From: Candidatus Aquiluna sp. UB-MaderosW2red
GTDB lineage: Bacteria; Actinomycetota; Actinomycetes; Actinomycetales; Microbacteriaceae
NCBI RefSeq assembly: GCF_900100865.1
Contig: NZ_LT627734.1
Span: forward strand, 806,001 to 870,000
Length of the DNA: 64,000 bases
Reading direction: 5' to 3'
Each line of letters starts with the position of its first letter. The first letter of the stretch is position 1. Positions 1 to 7,372 of this stretch are shown one piece after another. A program made the translations under genes and the position numbers. Below the pieces are notes generated by a model. It was not told the origin of the DNA. It did not search any database and worked only from the letters and a program-made list of their open reading frames with translations.

Positions 1-250
1 GGCCTGCTTCGATCTCGGCGCCGGATCTTTCAAAGGCGTGTATCTCCACTGCCGCTTCCACATCCAGGTCCCTCAGGGAAGCGAATAGTCCACTGGAGCG
101 CTGAGAAAAAGATTGCAATTCCCCTTCAACCCAAACTTGGCCGAGTTTCTCAATCCAGTCTTTGACGGATTTTGAGAGCTGAGAAACCTGCCAGGGGGAA
201 TTCTCTTGGCTAACCTTTGATTGGGACTTAGTAGCCGCAGCGTCCTGCAT
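1..250 (-). CDS. xseA: Exodeoxyribonuclease VII large subunit, N-terminal part (cut by window edge)
   Basis: Catalytic subunit of exonuclease VII, which degrades single-stranded DNA with XseB during repair and recombination in the cytoplasm. Only the first 83 residues are inside the window. Reading from the ATG at 250, the frame stays open to the edge and shows the family's N-terminal OB-fold pattern: PWQVSQLSKSVKDWIEKL followed by VWVEGEL, then SSGLFASLRD where the family usually has SGHxYFxLKD. A GGAGG ribosome site lies six bases before the ATG and supports the start. The gene is divergent from ispH with a 35-bp gap. The nuclease domain and any xseB lie outside, so activity cannot be judged. 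Confidence 0.85.
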   Translation of the reverse strand, partial: MQDAAATKSQSKVSQENSPWQVSQLSKSVKDWIEKLGQVWVEGELQSFSQRSSGLFASLRDLDVEAAVEIHAFERSGAEIEAG

Positions 251-273
251 TTGGACCTCCTTGCGGCTCTTCG

Positions 274-279
274 TAGACT
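274..279 (+). promoter_or_regulatory. Putative -10 box (TAGACT) for leaderless ispH
   Basis: TAGACT ends six bases before the GTG at 286, so transcription should begin at or next to the start codon. No ribosome site is visible. One of a recurring set in this window. Confidence 0.45.
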
Positions 280-285
280 TGTTAG

Positions 286-1302
286 GTGATGACTATCAAC
301 AATAACGCCCCGACCCACATTGATTTGGGAAACAGAGTACTTCTAGCAGCCCCTAGGGGCTATTGCGCGGGAGTTGATCGAGCCGTCATTGCAGTCGAGA
401 AGGCCTTGGATCACTACGGGGCTCCGGTTTACGTACGCAAGCAGATTGTGCACAATAAGCACGTTGTGCAGGCCCTAGAAAGGCGCGGCGCAATATTTGT
501 CGAAGAAGTAGACGAGGCACCCGAGGGTTGCGTCATGGTGTTTTCGGCCCACGGAGTCTCACCGGCGGTTGTGCAAATGGCCGAGGCCCGAAATCAAATG
601 ACAATTGACGCGACCTGCCCACTAGTGACCAAGGTCCATCGCGAGGTGCAGCGCTTTGATAAAGAGGGTTATGACATTTTGCTGGTTGGCCACGAGGGTC
701 ACGAAGAAGTCGAGGGCACCGCGGGCGAAGCCCCCCACGCTGTTCAGCTAATCGATGGCCCAGACGGCATTACCAATGCCAAGGTTAAGGACCCATCCAA
801 GGTCATCTGGCTGTCGCAGACCACCTTGTCGGTGGATGAAACCATGGAGACGGTGATAAAGCTTCGCGAGAAGTTCCCTACCCTGCAGGACCCGCCAAGT
901 GATGACATTTGCTATGCCACACAGAACCGCCAGGTTGCCATCAAGAAAATTGGTGCCGAGAGCGATTTAGTTTTGGTGGTTGGCTCAGCCAACTCCTCAA
1001 ACACCGTTCGCATGGTCGAGGTGGCACTCCAGGCCGGAGCCAAGGCTGCCTACCGCGTTGACTATGCCTCCGAAATCAAGCCAGAGTGGTTTGAAGGAGT
1101 GAAAACCGTTGGCGTTTCTTCCGGAGCCTCAGCTCCAGAGGAGCTGGTTGCCGAGGTTTTGGACTACCTAGCAACAATCAACTTTGGCGATGTGCGCACC
1201 GTAACCACCGCCGAGGAAAATGTGCAATTCTCATTGCCTAAAGAGCTTCGCAAGGATCTCAAGATGGCCGGAGAAGACACCTCGAACAAAATGAAGAAGT
1301 AG
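286..1302 (+). CDS. ispH: 4-hydroxy-3-methylbut-2-enyl diphosphate reductase
   Basis: Last enzyme of the MEP isoprenoid pathway. It reductively removes the hydroxyl of HMBPP to give IPP and DMAPP using a [4Fe-4S] cluster. The three cluster cysteines are in place: C27 in [12 protein letters not shown]111 in [11 protein letters not shown] and C209 in [11 protein letters not shown]. The substrate-binding segment [12 protein letters not shown] and the QTTLSVDET segment are also present. The length of 338 residues is typical for the family. The start could be GTG 286 or ATG 289. There is no ribosome site, and a TAGACT box six bases upstream favours a leaderless transcript beginning at the GTG. The N-terminal MTINNNAP extension before the domain is short. 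Cytoplasmic, monocistronic as far as can be seen. Confidence 0.96.
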   Translation: MMTINNNAPTHIDLGNRVLLAAPRGYCAGVDRAVIAVEKALDHYGAPVYVRKQIVHNKHVVQALERRGAIFVEEVDEAPEGCVMVFSAHGVSPAVVQMAEARNQMTIDATCPLVTKVHREVQRFDKEGYDILLVGHEGHEEVEGTAGEAPHAVQLIDGPDGITNAKVKDPSKVIWLSQTTLSVDETMETVIKLREKFPTLQDPPSDDICYATQNRQVAIKKIGAESDLVLVVGSANSSNTVRMVEVALQAGAKAAYRVDYASEIKPEWFEGVKTVGVSSGASAPEELVAEVLDYLATINFGDVRTVTTAEENVQFSLPKELRKDLKMAGEDTSNKMKK

Positions 1303-1320
1303 CTCTCAAGCCTTTCGCCA

Positions 1321-1344
1321 TTATGTACAAAAACATGTACATAA
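1321..1344. promoter_or_regulatory. Paired TGTACA operator, YefM/Phd-like
   Basis: A perfect 8-bp inverted repeat (TTATGTAC, 8-base spacer, GTACATAA) contains two TGTACA hexamers at 1324-1329 and 1336-1341. Their centres are 12 bp apart. From memory, the YefM-YoeB operator uses two TGTACA cores with this spacing, and the P1 Phd site is built on GTGTACAC. The site overlaps a CATAAT -10 box at 1340-1345, so binding would block transcription of the MNT-HEPN genes. Autoregulation is an inference from this layout. Confidence 0.65.
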
Positions 1345-1345
1345 T
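1340..1345 (+). promoter_or_regulatory. Putative -10 box (CATAAT) of the MNT-HEPN operon
   Basis: CATAAT lies inside the right arm of the TGTACA operator and ends eight bases before the ATG at 1354. A transcript from here would start at or very near that ATG. Confidence 0.4.
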
Positions 1346-1353
1346 TGCTAGAG

Positions 1354-1498
1354 ATGAAAGACGGTTACTTCAGTCCCGCAACCCGTTCTTAGCGTTGCTG
1401 AAGCCCGGGCGGGCCTCAGCAAAATCATCAAGCTTCTCAATGAGGATTCCAGCACGGGGGTAACTGCTTTCATCGGCTCTCATCGCAAGGCCCAGGTC
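1354..1498 (+). pseudogene. Phd/YefM-like N-terminal segment, out of frame with its ATG
   Basis: The frame of the downstream MNT gene stays open upstream as far as the TGA at 1355-1357. The 47 codons in 1358-1498 encode a segment with the Phd/YefM antitoxin pattern: SVAEARAGLSKIIKLL, then VTAFIGSHRKAQVVIM, leading straight into AARNYESF. There is no ATG, GTG or TTG in that frame before 1499. The only nearby start, ATG 1354, is offset by one base and runs into TAG after 12 codons. Removing one A from ATGAAAG would give MKTVTSVPQPVLSVAEAR and restore a single protein of about 160 residues. Alternatives are a true frameshift mutation, a sequencing error, or translational slippage on the A run. 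The domain assignment is by pattern only. Confidence 0.6.
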
Positions 1499-1837
1499 GT
1501 GATCATGGCCGCAAGAAATTATGAGTCTTTTGCGGCAGAAAGAAAAACTGCCCTCACTCTTTCAGGGGTTAGGCGGTTGAGTTCGATAATCAGAAAAATC
1601 GCAGCCAGCTGGGGGCTGGCAGCAGTGTCACTGTTTGGGTCGGTAGCTCGAAACGAGGCCACAGAGCAAAGTGATGTTGACCTTCTGGTGACTTCTAAGC
1701 ATGGCGTTTCACTCTCAGCCCTCTCCGGATTCAAAGAAGACATGGAGTTGCTTCTTCGCTCTGAGGTCGATGTTTTGCTGCGAAACGTCAATTCGGAAGT
1801 AAATAATCTAATTGCAGCTGAAGCGATAGAAATTTAG
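1499..1837 (+). CDS. mntA: MNT-domain nucleotidyltransferase, MntA-like antitoxin
   Basis: Minimal nucleotidyltransferase. In MntA-HepT systems this protein AMPylates the tyrosine of the HEPN toxin and so neutralises it. The family motif is clear: G47 S48 in FGSVARNEATEQSDVDLL, with metal-binding D59 and D61, and a third acidic residue, D91, in EVDVLL. The GTG at 1499 is the first usable start in frame, but the coding frame continues 47 codons upstream into a Phd/YefM-like segment, so the native protein is probably longer. The stop codon shares one base with the GTG of the HEPN gene, which indicates translational coupling. This start has no clear ribosome site, another reason to doubt it. The MNT family is clear; the exact N-terminus is not. 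Confidence 0.85.
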   Translation: MIMAARNYESFAAERKTALTLSGVRRLSSIIRKIAASWGLAAVSLFGSVARNEATEQSDVDLLVTSKHGVSLSALSGFKEDMELLLRSEVDVLLRNVNSEVNNLIAAEAIEI

Positions 1838-2211
1838 TGACGCTCCAAGAGGAGTGCGCCCAGTTGGAGCTGCTCTTGACAGACTTTTATCAAGGCGAGG
1901 CCATAAGAGATTTTGGCGAAGAGGACTTTTTGAGTCGGTTCGAGCTCGAGCTTGCCGCTGAGGCTCTTTCGATTCATGTGGGGGAGTCATTGGAAAGACT
2001 CTGCATAATCACAAACCTTGATATTTATTCGATCGGGATCTACAAACTGGCTATGAAGAACCGTGATTTCGTGGCCCATAAATACGGTCAAATTGACCAC
2101 GCAACGCTATGGAGAACTTTATGCGACGACTTCCCCGAGCTCGAAATCCTTATCCAAGCCAGGCTTAAAAATCTGGAATGCGCTGAGCATCGCGGCTCCG
2201 CAGGTAAATAA
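1837..2211 (+). CDS. hepT: HEPN-domain ribonuclease toxin (HepT/DUF86-like)
   Basis: Four-helix HEPN protein of 124 residues, expected to be an RNase toxin whose partner is the MNT protein encoded just before it. The catalytic RX4HXY motif is intact: R76, H81 and Y83 in NRDFVAHKYGQIDH. The tyrosine is the residue AMPylated in characterised MntA-HepT pairs. The typical DUF86 tail around the motif (IDHATLWRTLCDDFPELEILI) is also present. The GTG start overlaps the upstream stop by one base (TAGTG). The order antitoxin then toxin and the shared operator region support one operon. The active site shows no decay, so if the antitoxin frame is really broken upstream, the remaining MNT domain must still be sufficient to protect the cell. 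Confidence 0.88.
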   Translation: MTLQEECAQLELLLTDFYQGEAIRDFGEEDFLSRFELELAAEALSIHVGESLERLCIITNLDIYSIGIYKLAMKNRDFVAHKYGQIDHATLWRTLCDDFPELEILIQARLKNLECAEHRGSAGK

Positions 2212-2261
2212 TCATCCAAGGCTTAAACAGCCTGCTGCGTGCCGCGGCGTTTAGCTATTTA

Positions 2262-3284
2262 TTACCAGGCTGACTTTCCTGCAGATCCAAGCTGCTGGGC
2301 GGCTTGGATGATTCGAGCTGACATTCCAGCTTCGGCTGACTTTCCCCAGTTGCGAGGGTCGTAAAGCTTCTTGTTTCCAACTTCGCCATCAACCTTTAGG
2401 ACTCCATCGTAGTTTTTGAACATGTGGTCAACGATTGGTCGGGTGAAGGCGTACTGGGTGTCCGTGTCAATGTTCATCTTGATGACTCCGAACTTCACTG
2501 CGTCAGCAATTTCTTGGGGGGTTGATCCTGAGCCACCGTGGAATACGAGGTCAAAGGGGTTGGCCTTACCGTATTTTGCTCCAACTTCGTCCTGAATCTG
2601 CTTGAGCAGTTCTGGGCGCAAGTGGACATTGCCTGGCTTGTAGACACCGTGGACATTGCCGAAAGTCAATGCCGATAGGTAACGACCATTTTCTCCCATA
2701 CCCAGGGCCTCAATGGTCTTTATGCCGTCTTCAACTGTTGTGTAGAGGTGCTCGTCGATTGCGCCCTCAACGCCGTCTTCTTCGCCACCAACTGCGCCAA
2801 CTTCAATTTCGAGAATGATGCCAGCATTGTGTGCCTTGGCTAAAAGCTCTTTGGCAATCACGAGGTTCTTGTCTAAAGAGATGGCAGAGCCGTCCCACAT
2901 GTGGCTATTGAAGATCGGCTCGCCGCCTTTGGACACTTGTTCTTGGGACAGCTCTAGCAGTGGCCTCACGAAGCCGTCCAGCTGATCCTCGGCGCAGTGG
3001 TCGGTGTGCAGGGCTACTTTGATGTCGTAGTTCTTGGCAACCTCGCGAGCCATTGCAGCGAATGCCAAGGCTCCTGAAACGCGGTGCTTGATGGTTGGAC
3101 CACTCCAGTAGTCGGCACCGCCAGTGGAGACCTGCAGGATTCCATCAGAGCCGGCTTCTTGAAGCCCGGCCAGTGCTGCATTCAGGGTTTGAGAGCTAGA
3201 GACGTTGATCGCCGGGTAAGCGAAGTGACCCTTTTTGGCGCGGTCCAGCATTTCGCCATATTGTTCTGAATTTACAATTGCCAT
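2262..3284 (-). CDS. fbaA: Class II fructose-bisphosphate aldolase
   Basis: Zinc-dependent aldolase that splits fructose 1,6-bisphosphate into DHAP and glyceraldehyde 3-phosphate, acting in both glycolysis and gluconeogenesis. Seen: ALHTDHCAED with D95 as proton donor and H96 as zinc ligand, NSHMWDGSA, EIEVGAVGGEEDG, the glycine-rich TFGNVHGVYKPGNVHLRP with a zinc histidine, FHGGSGST, and the phosphate-binding NIDTDTQYAFT. The 340-residue length fits the FbaA subgroup. AGGAG precedes the ATG. The gene follows the PfkB kinase by 14 bases on the same strand, so the two are probably co-transcribed. With that kinase the aldolase could in principle act on a related ketose bisphosphate, but the sequence reads as a standard FbaA. 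Confidence 0.95.
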   Translation of the reverse strand: MAIVNSEQYGEMLDRAKKGHFAYPAINVSSSQTLNAALAGLQEAGSDGILQVSTGGADYWSGPTIKHRVSGALAFAAMAREVAKNYDIKVALHTDHCAEDQLDGFVRPLLELSQEQVSKGGEPIFNSHMWDGSAISLDKNLVIAKELLAKAHNAGIILEIEVGAVGGEEDGVEGAIDEHLYTTVEDGIKTIEALGMGENGRYLSALTFGNVHGVYKPGNVHLRPELLKQIQDEVGAKYGKANPFDLVFHGGSGSTPQEIADAVKFGVIKMNIDTDTQYAFTRPIVDHMFKNYDGVLKVDGEVGNKKLYDPRNWGKSAEAGMSARIIQAAQQLGSAGKSAW

Positions 3285-3298
3285 TTTCGGCTCCTTAG

Positions 3299-4312
3299 TT
3301 ATGCTTTTGCCGGTTCGCCGAGTGGGCGGTTACGGTCTGGAATTAGTTCTATAGTTGCGTCTACTAAATTATCAATTGACTTTAATCCGCTGGTCGGTTG
3401 CTGAACTTTAGCCGCTCCCCACTGAACCGCTGCGGAGATGCCTTCAGCAACATCAAAGCCAACTCCGTAGGCTCCGGGCTCGGAGGGATGGGTTGTGACT
3501 GCGGCTAAAAAGCCAGCAATAGTCGAATCTCCGGCGCCAACGGTGTTGATAACTTTCACCGGCGCAGTGAAGGCGTGAATGGCGTGGGTTGCGGTGACGG
3601 CAATTATGCCGTCGATACCAAGGGACGCCATCACGCAATCAACTCCCCAGTGATTTAGTTCGTGGGCAGCATCGATTACATCGCCGATGGTTCTCAGGTC
3701 ACGTCCTACGCACTCAGCAAGCTCGTGAGCATTCGGTTTCATGATTGTGGCGTAGCCCGTCTTTGCCCAGTAGCGAAGAGCTGGTCCGGAGGTGTCGAGT
3801 AAAACCTTCACCCCGAGCTGCGCCATGTGTTGAAAAAGTGGTTCTAGGTCTATGACTTTGCCGGTTTCAATAATCTCGGGGTGAGCTCCGGCCACGACCA
3901 ACCACTCAGCCCCGGTCTCTGTGACGGTCTTTTCGGTCATTGCTACAACCGCATCCCAGTCTTTTTGCTTTAGGGGCCTCGGGTGCTCGTTTATTTTTGT
4001 TGTGGGCCCGTTTTTTTCCAGGACCGTGGTCGAGACCCGAAGGGTGCCCTCGACCCAGAGTGGCTTCAAAAATGTGGTTGAGCCGGTGCGTTCCAACACG
4101 CTTGGATCCGCATTGCCGATTGGAACAATTCCAGGAGCGCTGATGCCAGCAAGAGCTAGGCCGCGAGATACGTTTATTCCTTTACCCGCAAGCTCCTCGC
4201 CAACCTGGTAGGCACGATTCACCGCTCCCTCCTCAAGATTTTCTACGAAATACGTTCGATCAAGAGTTGGAGCTGGAGTGAGAGTGACAATTGGCGACGA
4301 TTTGCCAGCCAT
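3299..4312 (-). CDS. pfkB: PfkB-family sugar kinase (1-phosphofructokinase-like)
   Basis: Ribokinase-fold kinase of the hexose-phosphate branch (FruK/LacC/PfkB group): TLTPAPTLDRTYFVE at the N-terminus, GKGINVSRGLALAG for substrate binding, and the closing signature NTVGAGDSTIAGFL, with D262 as catalytic base. The likely substrate is fructose 1-phosphate or fructose 6-phosphate; LacC-like tagatose 6-phosphate kinase activity cannot be excluded from sequence. The ATG at 4312 is chosen over an in-frame start 14 codons upstream because AAGGAGAA sits at the right distance before it and the extra residues do not look like the family. It sits directly upstream of fbaA, which would use its product. 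Confidence 0.85.
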   Translation of the reverse strand: MAGKSSPIVTLTPAPTLDRTYFVENLEEGAVNRAYQVGEELAGKGINVSRGLALAGISAPGIVPIGNADPSVLERTGSTTFLKPLWVEGTLRVSTTVLEKNGPTTKINEHPRPLKQKDWDAVVAMTEKTVTETGAEWLVVAGAHPEIIETGKVIDLEPLFQHMAQLGVKVLLDTSGPALRYWAKTGYATIMKPNAHELAECVGRDLRTIGDVIDAAHELNHWGVDCVMASLGIDGIIAVTATHAIHAFTAPVKVINTVGAGDSTIAGFLAAVTTHPSEPGAYGVGFDVAEGISAAVQWGAAKVQQPTSGLKSIDNLVDATIELIPDRNRPLGEPAKA

Positions 4313-4395
4313 TGGGTTCTCCTTGGATGTGAGGGGGATAGATTTCGCACTCACATCGTTGTAGGCACGAAACCACTATAACTAAAAAACTCCGG

Positions 4396-5589
4396 CTAAT
4401 CTTTAGCGTCGAGCTCCTTGGCGGTAATCGAGGTTGCCGACTCTTCAATTACCTTTGGGCTCGCTATTGAATCGATCGCTAACTCATTTTCATCTAAATC
4501 GTTCAGCTTGCGTGCGGTGACAAGAACCCTTGATTCCAGTGACGACACGAAACTGTTGTAGTCCTTGACGCTCGTGGTTATTGAGCGACCTAATTTATCG
4601 GCTAGCTGGGCAATCTTGCCGATGCGATCGTAAAGCTCTTTGCCGAGTTTGATCATTGAGCGAACTTGGGACTCATCAGCGTTTTGCCGCCAAATATAAT
4701 TTATGGTTTTTAGCACCGAAAACAAGCTAACCGGCGAGGCCAGCGCCACATTTTTCTTGAACGCATATTCCAAAAGTCCAGGATCGGTATCAAGCGCTGC
4801 GGACAAAAGCGACTCGGAAGGCACAAAGCAAATTACAAAATCCGGGCTCGCGCTAAGGCCGGCCCAATATGTCTTAGCGCCAAGGGCATCGATGTGTCCC
4901 CGAACTGCCCTCACGTGTTCTTCTAGGAGCTTCTTTCTTCTCGAAAGCTCCTCACCGCTGGCCATTTCTGAAATTGCACTGGCCTCTTGATAAGAATTGA
5001 AAGGGACCTTCGAGTCAATCGCAAGCGACTTGCCGCCGGGGAGATTTATAACCATGTCCGCTCGGCCCAAACCCGCGTCGGAGGAGATAGTCGCTTGCTC
5101 CGAAAAGTCAGCGTGCTTGATAAGCCCGGCTAGCTCCACAAGCTTGCGAAGCTGAGCTTCGCCCCAAACACCGCGCAGGTTATTCGAGCTGAGGGCTTGA
5201 GCCAACTGCTGGGTTTGCTTGCGAAGGTTCTCGTCGGTTTCGATGGCGCTGCGAAGCTGTTCTTGAATGGAGCTGAATTGCTCCGTGCGGTCTTTTTCGA
5301 GCCGCTGGACAACGGTTTGCATTTGCTCGAGTTGCTGTTTCACCGGGGCCAGTTGCAAGAGCACTTTGTTTTCCTGGTCTTGGCGCAGGCCCTGTTGGGT
5401 TTGAGCCTCGTCCGCTTTTTGGAGCTGAGCGCGAAGCTCTTTTTCGGTTGCTTCGAGGGCACCCAATCTCGCGGCGAGGTCCACGTCCTGAGCTGGAGCG
5501 CGCTTTTTACCCAATAGGTAGCCAATTAGGGCGCCCAGCGCCGCGCCTATAAAAAGACCGTTGATTAGAAACCAGATTGCATTTTCCAT
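4396..5589 (-). CDS. rmuC: DNA recombination protein RmuC
   Basis: RmuC-family protein of 397 residues. In E. coli its loss changes inversion rates at short inverted repeats, and the fold is nuclease-like. It begins with one membrane anchor (residues about 4-27, AIWFLINGLFIGAALGALI), then a long charged coiled coil (about 35-125, rich in E, Q, K and L). The conserved core follows, with LRGVWGEAQLRKLVELAGL, GRADMVINLPGGKSLAIDSKVPF and FVICFVPSESLLSAAL. The acidic and lysine residues in DMVINLPGG..IDSKVPF are the PD-(D/E)XK-like part. It lies 84 bases upstream of the kinase gene, and shared transcription is uncertain. Confidence 0.9.
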   Translation of the reverse strand: MENAIWFLINGLFIGAALGALIGYLLGKKRAPAQDVDLAARLGALEATEKELRAQLQKADEAQTQQGLRQDQENKVLLQLAPVKQQLEQMQTVVQRLEKDRTEQFSSIQEQLRSAIETDENLRKQTQQLAQALSSNNLRGVWGEAQLRKLVELAGLIKHADFSEQATISSDAGLGRADMVINLPGGKSLAIDSKVPFNSYQEASAISEMASGEELSRRKKLLEEHVRAVRGHIDALGAKTYWAGLSASPDFVICFVPSESLLSAALDTDPGLLEYAFKKNVALASPVSLFSVLKTINYIWRQNADESQVRSMIKLGKELYDRIGKIAQLADKLGRSITTSVKDYNSFVSSLESRVLVTARKLNDLDENELAIDSIASPKVIEESATSITAKELDAKD

Positions 5590-5610
5590 TTAAGAAGTAT
5601 TGCAGTGGGT

Positions 5611-6180
5611 TCAGACAATGATCGGCTTGAGCCTTTGTTTCGTTGCAATCAGTAGCTCAGCTAGATCTTGAGCATCGTGCCTATCAGCCATATTCAATAC
5701 AATTCGAGCGCAGGCATCCGCATCTGCGAGTGCATCGTGGTGTCGAAACTCTTCATGACCTATCGCGTAAGCAACAGCGTTGAGGCGGTAGCTCTCAAGC
5801 GCATAAGTTCGTCTTGCCATCTGCAAGCTGCATGCGTAGTTCAGGTTTGGTAAATCAAAATCAACTGCTCGAGCTGAATCCCTCAATACCCGCATGTCGA
5901 AACTGGCGTTATGAGCAACCATGGTGAGCCCCTGGGTAAAAAGCAGCAATTCGGGCAGAACCTCCTGCCAATCTGGCGCATCTGCAATGTCCTGCGGGTG
6001 GATGCCATGAACATTTATGTTTCCCTGATTAAAATAATTATTTGGGTGCGGAGGCCGAAAAAGCATTGAAAGTGTTTCGGTTATTTGACCAGCTTGAACC
6101 CTCACTAAGCCCACGGCACATGGGCTTGCGGGGGAGGAATTGGCCGTTTCAAAGTCGATTGCGCAAAACTCGAGAGCCAT
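5611..6180 (-). CDS. DnaQ-like 3'-5' exonuclease (DEDDh)
   Basis: Stand-alone exonuclease domain of 189 residues. The DEDDh catalytic set is visible: D9 and E11 in AIDFETANS, D95 in VAHNASFDMRVL, and H148 with D153 in RHHDALADADACA. It has no polymerase, BRCT or helicase extension, so it resembles the free-standing proofreading or repair exonucleases of actinobacteria rather than a full epsilon subunit. The substrate could be DNA or RNA ends; sequence does not decide. It is divergent from ychF, with only 30 bases between the two start codons. That leaves room only for back-to-back leaderless promoters, and CATACT ends five bases before this ATG. Confidence 0.87.
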   Translation of the reverse strand: MALEFCAIDFETANSSPASPCAVGLVRVQAGQITETLSMLFRPPHPNNYFNQGNINVHGIHPQDIADAPDWQEVLPELLLFTQGLTMVAHNASFDMRVLRDSARAVDFDLPNLNYACSLQMARRTYALESYRLNAVAYAIGHEEFRHHDALADADACARIVLNMADRHDAQDLAELLIATKQRLKPIIV

Positions 6181-6197
6181 ACCTAAGTATGAGGCAA

Positions 6198-6203
6198 TAA
6201 ACT
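6198..6203 (+). promoter_or_regulatory. Putative -10 box (TAAACT) for leaderless ychF
   Basis: TAAACT ends seven bases before the GTG of ychF. The whole divergent intergenic region is 30 bp, which limits where the promoter can be. Confidence 0.45.
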
Positions 6204-6210
6204 TTGGCCC

Positions 6211-7284
6211 GTGGCCCTAACTATCGGAATCGTCGGACTGCCCAATGTCGGCAAGTCAACCCTGTTCAACGCACTCACCAAGAACAACGTTCTGGCGGCA
6301 AACTACCCGTTTGCCACCATTGAACCAAACATCGGTGTGGTCAATCTGCCCGACCCCAGGCTGACGCGCCTTGCGGAGATATTTGGTTCGGAGAAGATAC
6401 TGCCCGCTCCGGTGTCTTTTGTGGATATCGCAGGCATCGTGCGCGGAGCCTCGGTTGGTGAGGGGCTCGGCAATAAGTTTTTGGCTAACATCCGCGAGGC
6501 TGACGCAATAGCACAGGTGGTGCGCGGCTTCAGCGACTCCGACGTGGTTCACGTGGATGGCAAGGTAGATGCGAAATCTGACATCGAAACCATCAACACC
6601 GAATTGATTCTCGCGGATATGCAAACTCTCGAAAAGGCTCGGCCGAGAATTGAAAAGGAAGTCAAAACCAAAAAGGTGGAAGCTTCAGTTTTGGTTGCCA
6701 TCGACGAGGCCTTGGCTGTTCTCAATAACGGAACTCCTTTGTCCCTGAGCAAGGTCGATCTTGAGCCAATCAAAGAGCTCGGCCTTTTGACAGCAAAACC
6801 AATCCTCTTTGTCTTCAACGTCGATGAGGGAATTCTCTCGGACCCCGCTCAGAAGAAGGCTTTGGCCGATCTGGTTGCCCCTGCGCAGGCGGTTTTTCTA
6901 GATGCCAAGGTCGAGTCGGAGCTGATTGATCTTTCCACCGAGGAAGCCAATGAGCTATTGCAGTCACTAGGTCAGGAGCAATCGGGGCTTGACCAGTTGG
7001 CACACATAGGTTTTCAGACTCTCGGGCTTCAGACCTATTTGACCGCAGGGCCAAAAGAAACTAGGGCTTGGACAATTAAAAAGGGAGCCAAAGCTCCGCA
7101 GGCAGCCGGTGTGATCCACACGGACTTTGAGCGCGGCTTTATTAAGGCAGAAATCGTCTCTTTTAGCGACCTAGATGCCAATGGCTCTATGAATGATGCT
7201 AAGGCGGCTGGCAAGGTGCGCATGGAGGGCAAGGAATACGTTATGCAAGATGGCGATGTGGTGGAGTTTAGGTTCAATGTCTAG
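6211..7284 (+). CDS. ychF: Redox-regulated ATPase YchF (Obg-like)
   Basis: Obg-family P-loop protein that binds the ribosome and prefers ATP over GTP. Seen: P-loop GLPNVGKST (residues 9-17), switch motif DIAGIVRGASVGEGLGN, NVDEG where GTPases carry NKxD (the known reason for relaxed base specificity), and a C-terminal TGS domain beginning near LQTYLTAGPKETRAWTIKKG and ending YVMQDGDVVEFRFNV. The length of 357 residues is normal. The GTG start is the only one consistent with the family N-terminus MALTIGIVGLP. No ribosome site is present, and the -10 box position suggests a leaderless message. Confidence 0.95.
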   Translation: MALTIGIVGLPNVGKSTLFNALTKNNVLAANYPFATIEPNIGVVNLPDPRLTRLAEIFGSEKILPAPVSFVDIAGIVRGASVGEGLGNKFLANIREADAIAQVVRGFSDSDVVHVDGKVDAKSDIETINTELILADMQTLEKARPRIEKEVKTKKVEASVLVAIDEALAVLNNGTPLSLSKVDLEPIKELGLLTAKPILFVFNVDEGILSDPAQKKALADLVAPAQAVFLDAKVESELIDLSTEEANELLQSLGQEQSGLDQLAHIGFQTLGLQTYLTAGPKETRAWTIKKGAKAPQAAGVIHTDFERGFIKAEIVSFSDLDANGSMNDAKAAGKVRMEGKEYVMQDGDVVEFRFNV

Positions 7285-7372
7285 TAGTTCCCAAGCAAAC
7301 TAAGGGTTTTCAAATCGCTCGGCCAGCTTCCGAAATTACTGCTCGAGAAGGGCACGGGATCAAAGGCGGAGC

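Noticed and set aside
73-318. 81-codon minus-strand frame across the xseA-ispH junction
   Set aside because: The neighbouring minus frame encodes the XseA N-terminus with a good ribosome site; this one is basic and low-complexity.
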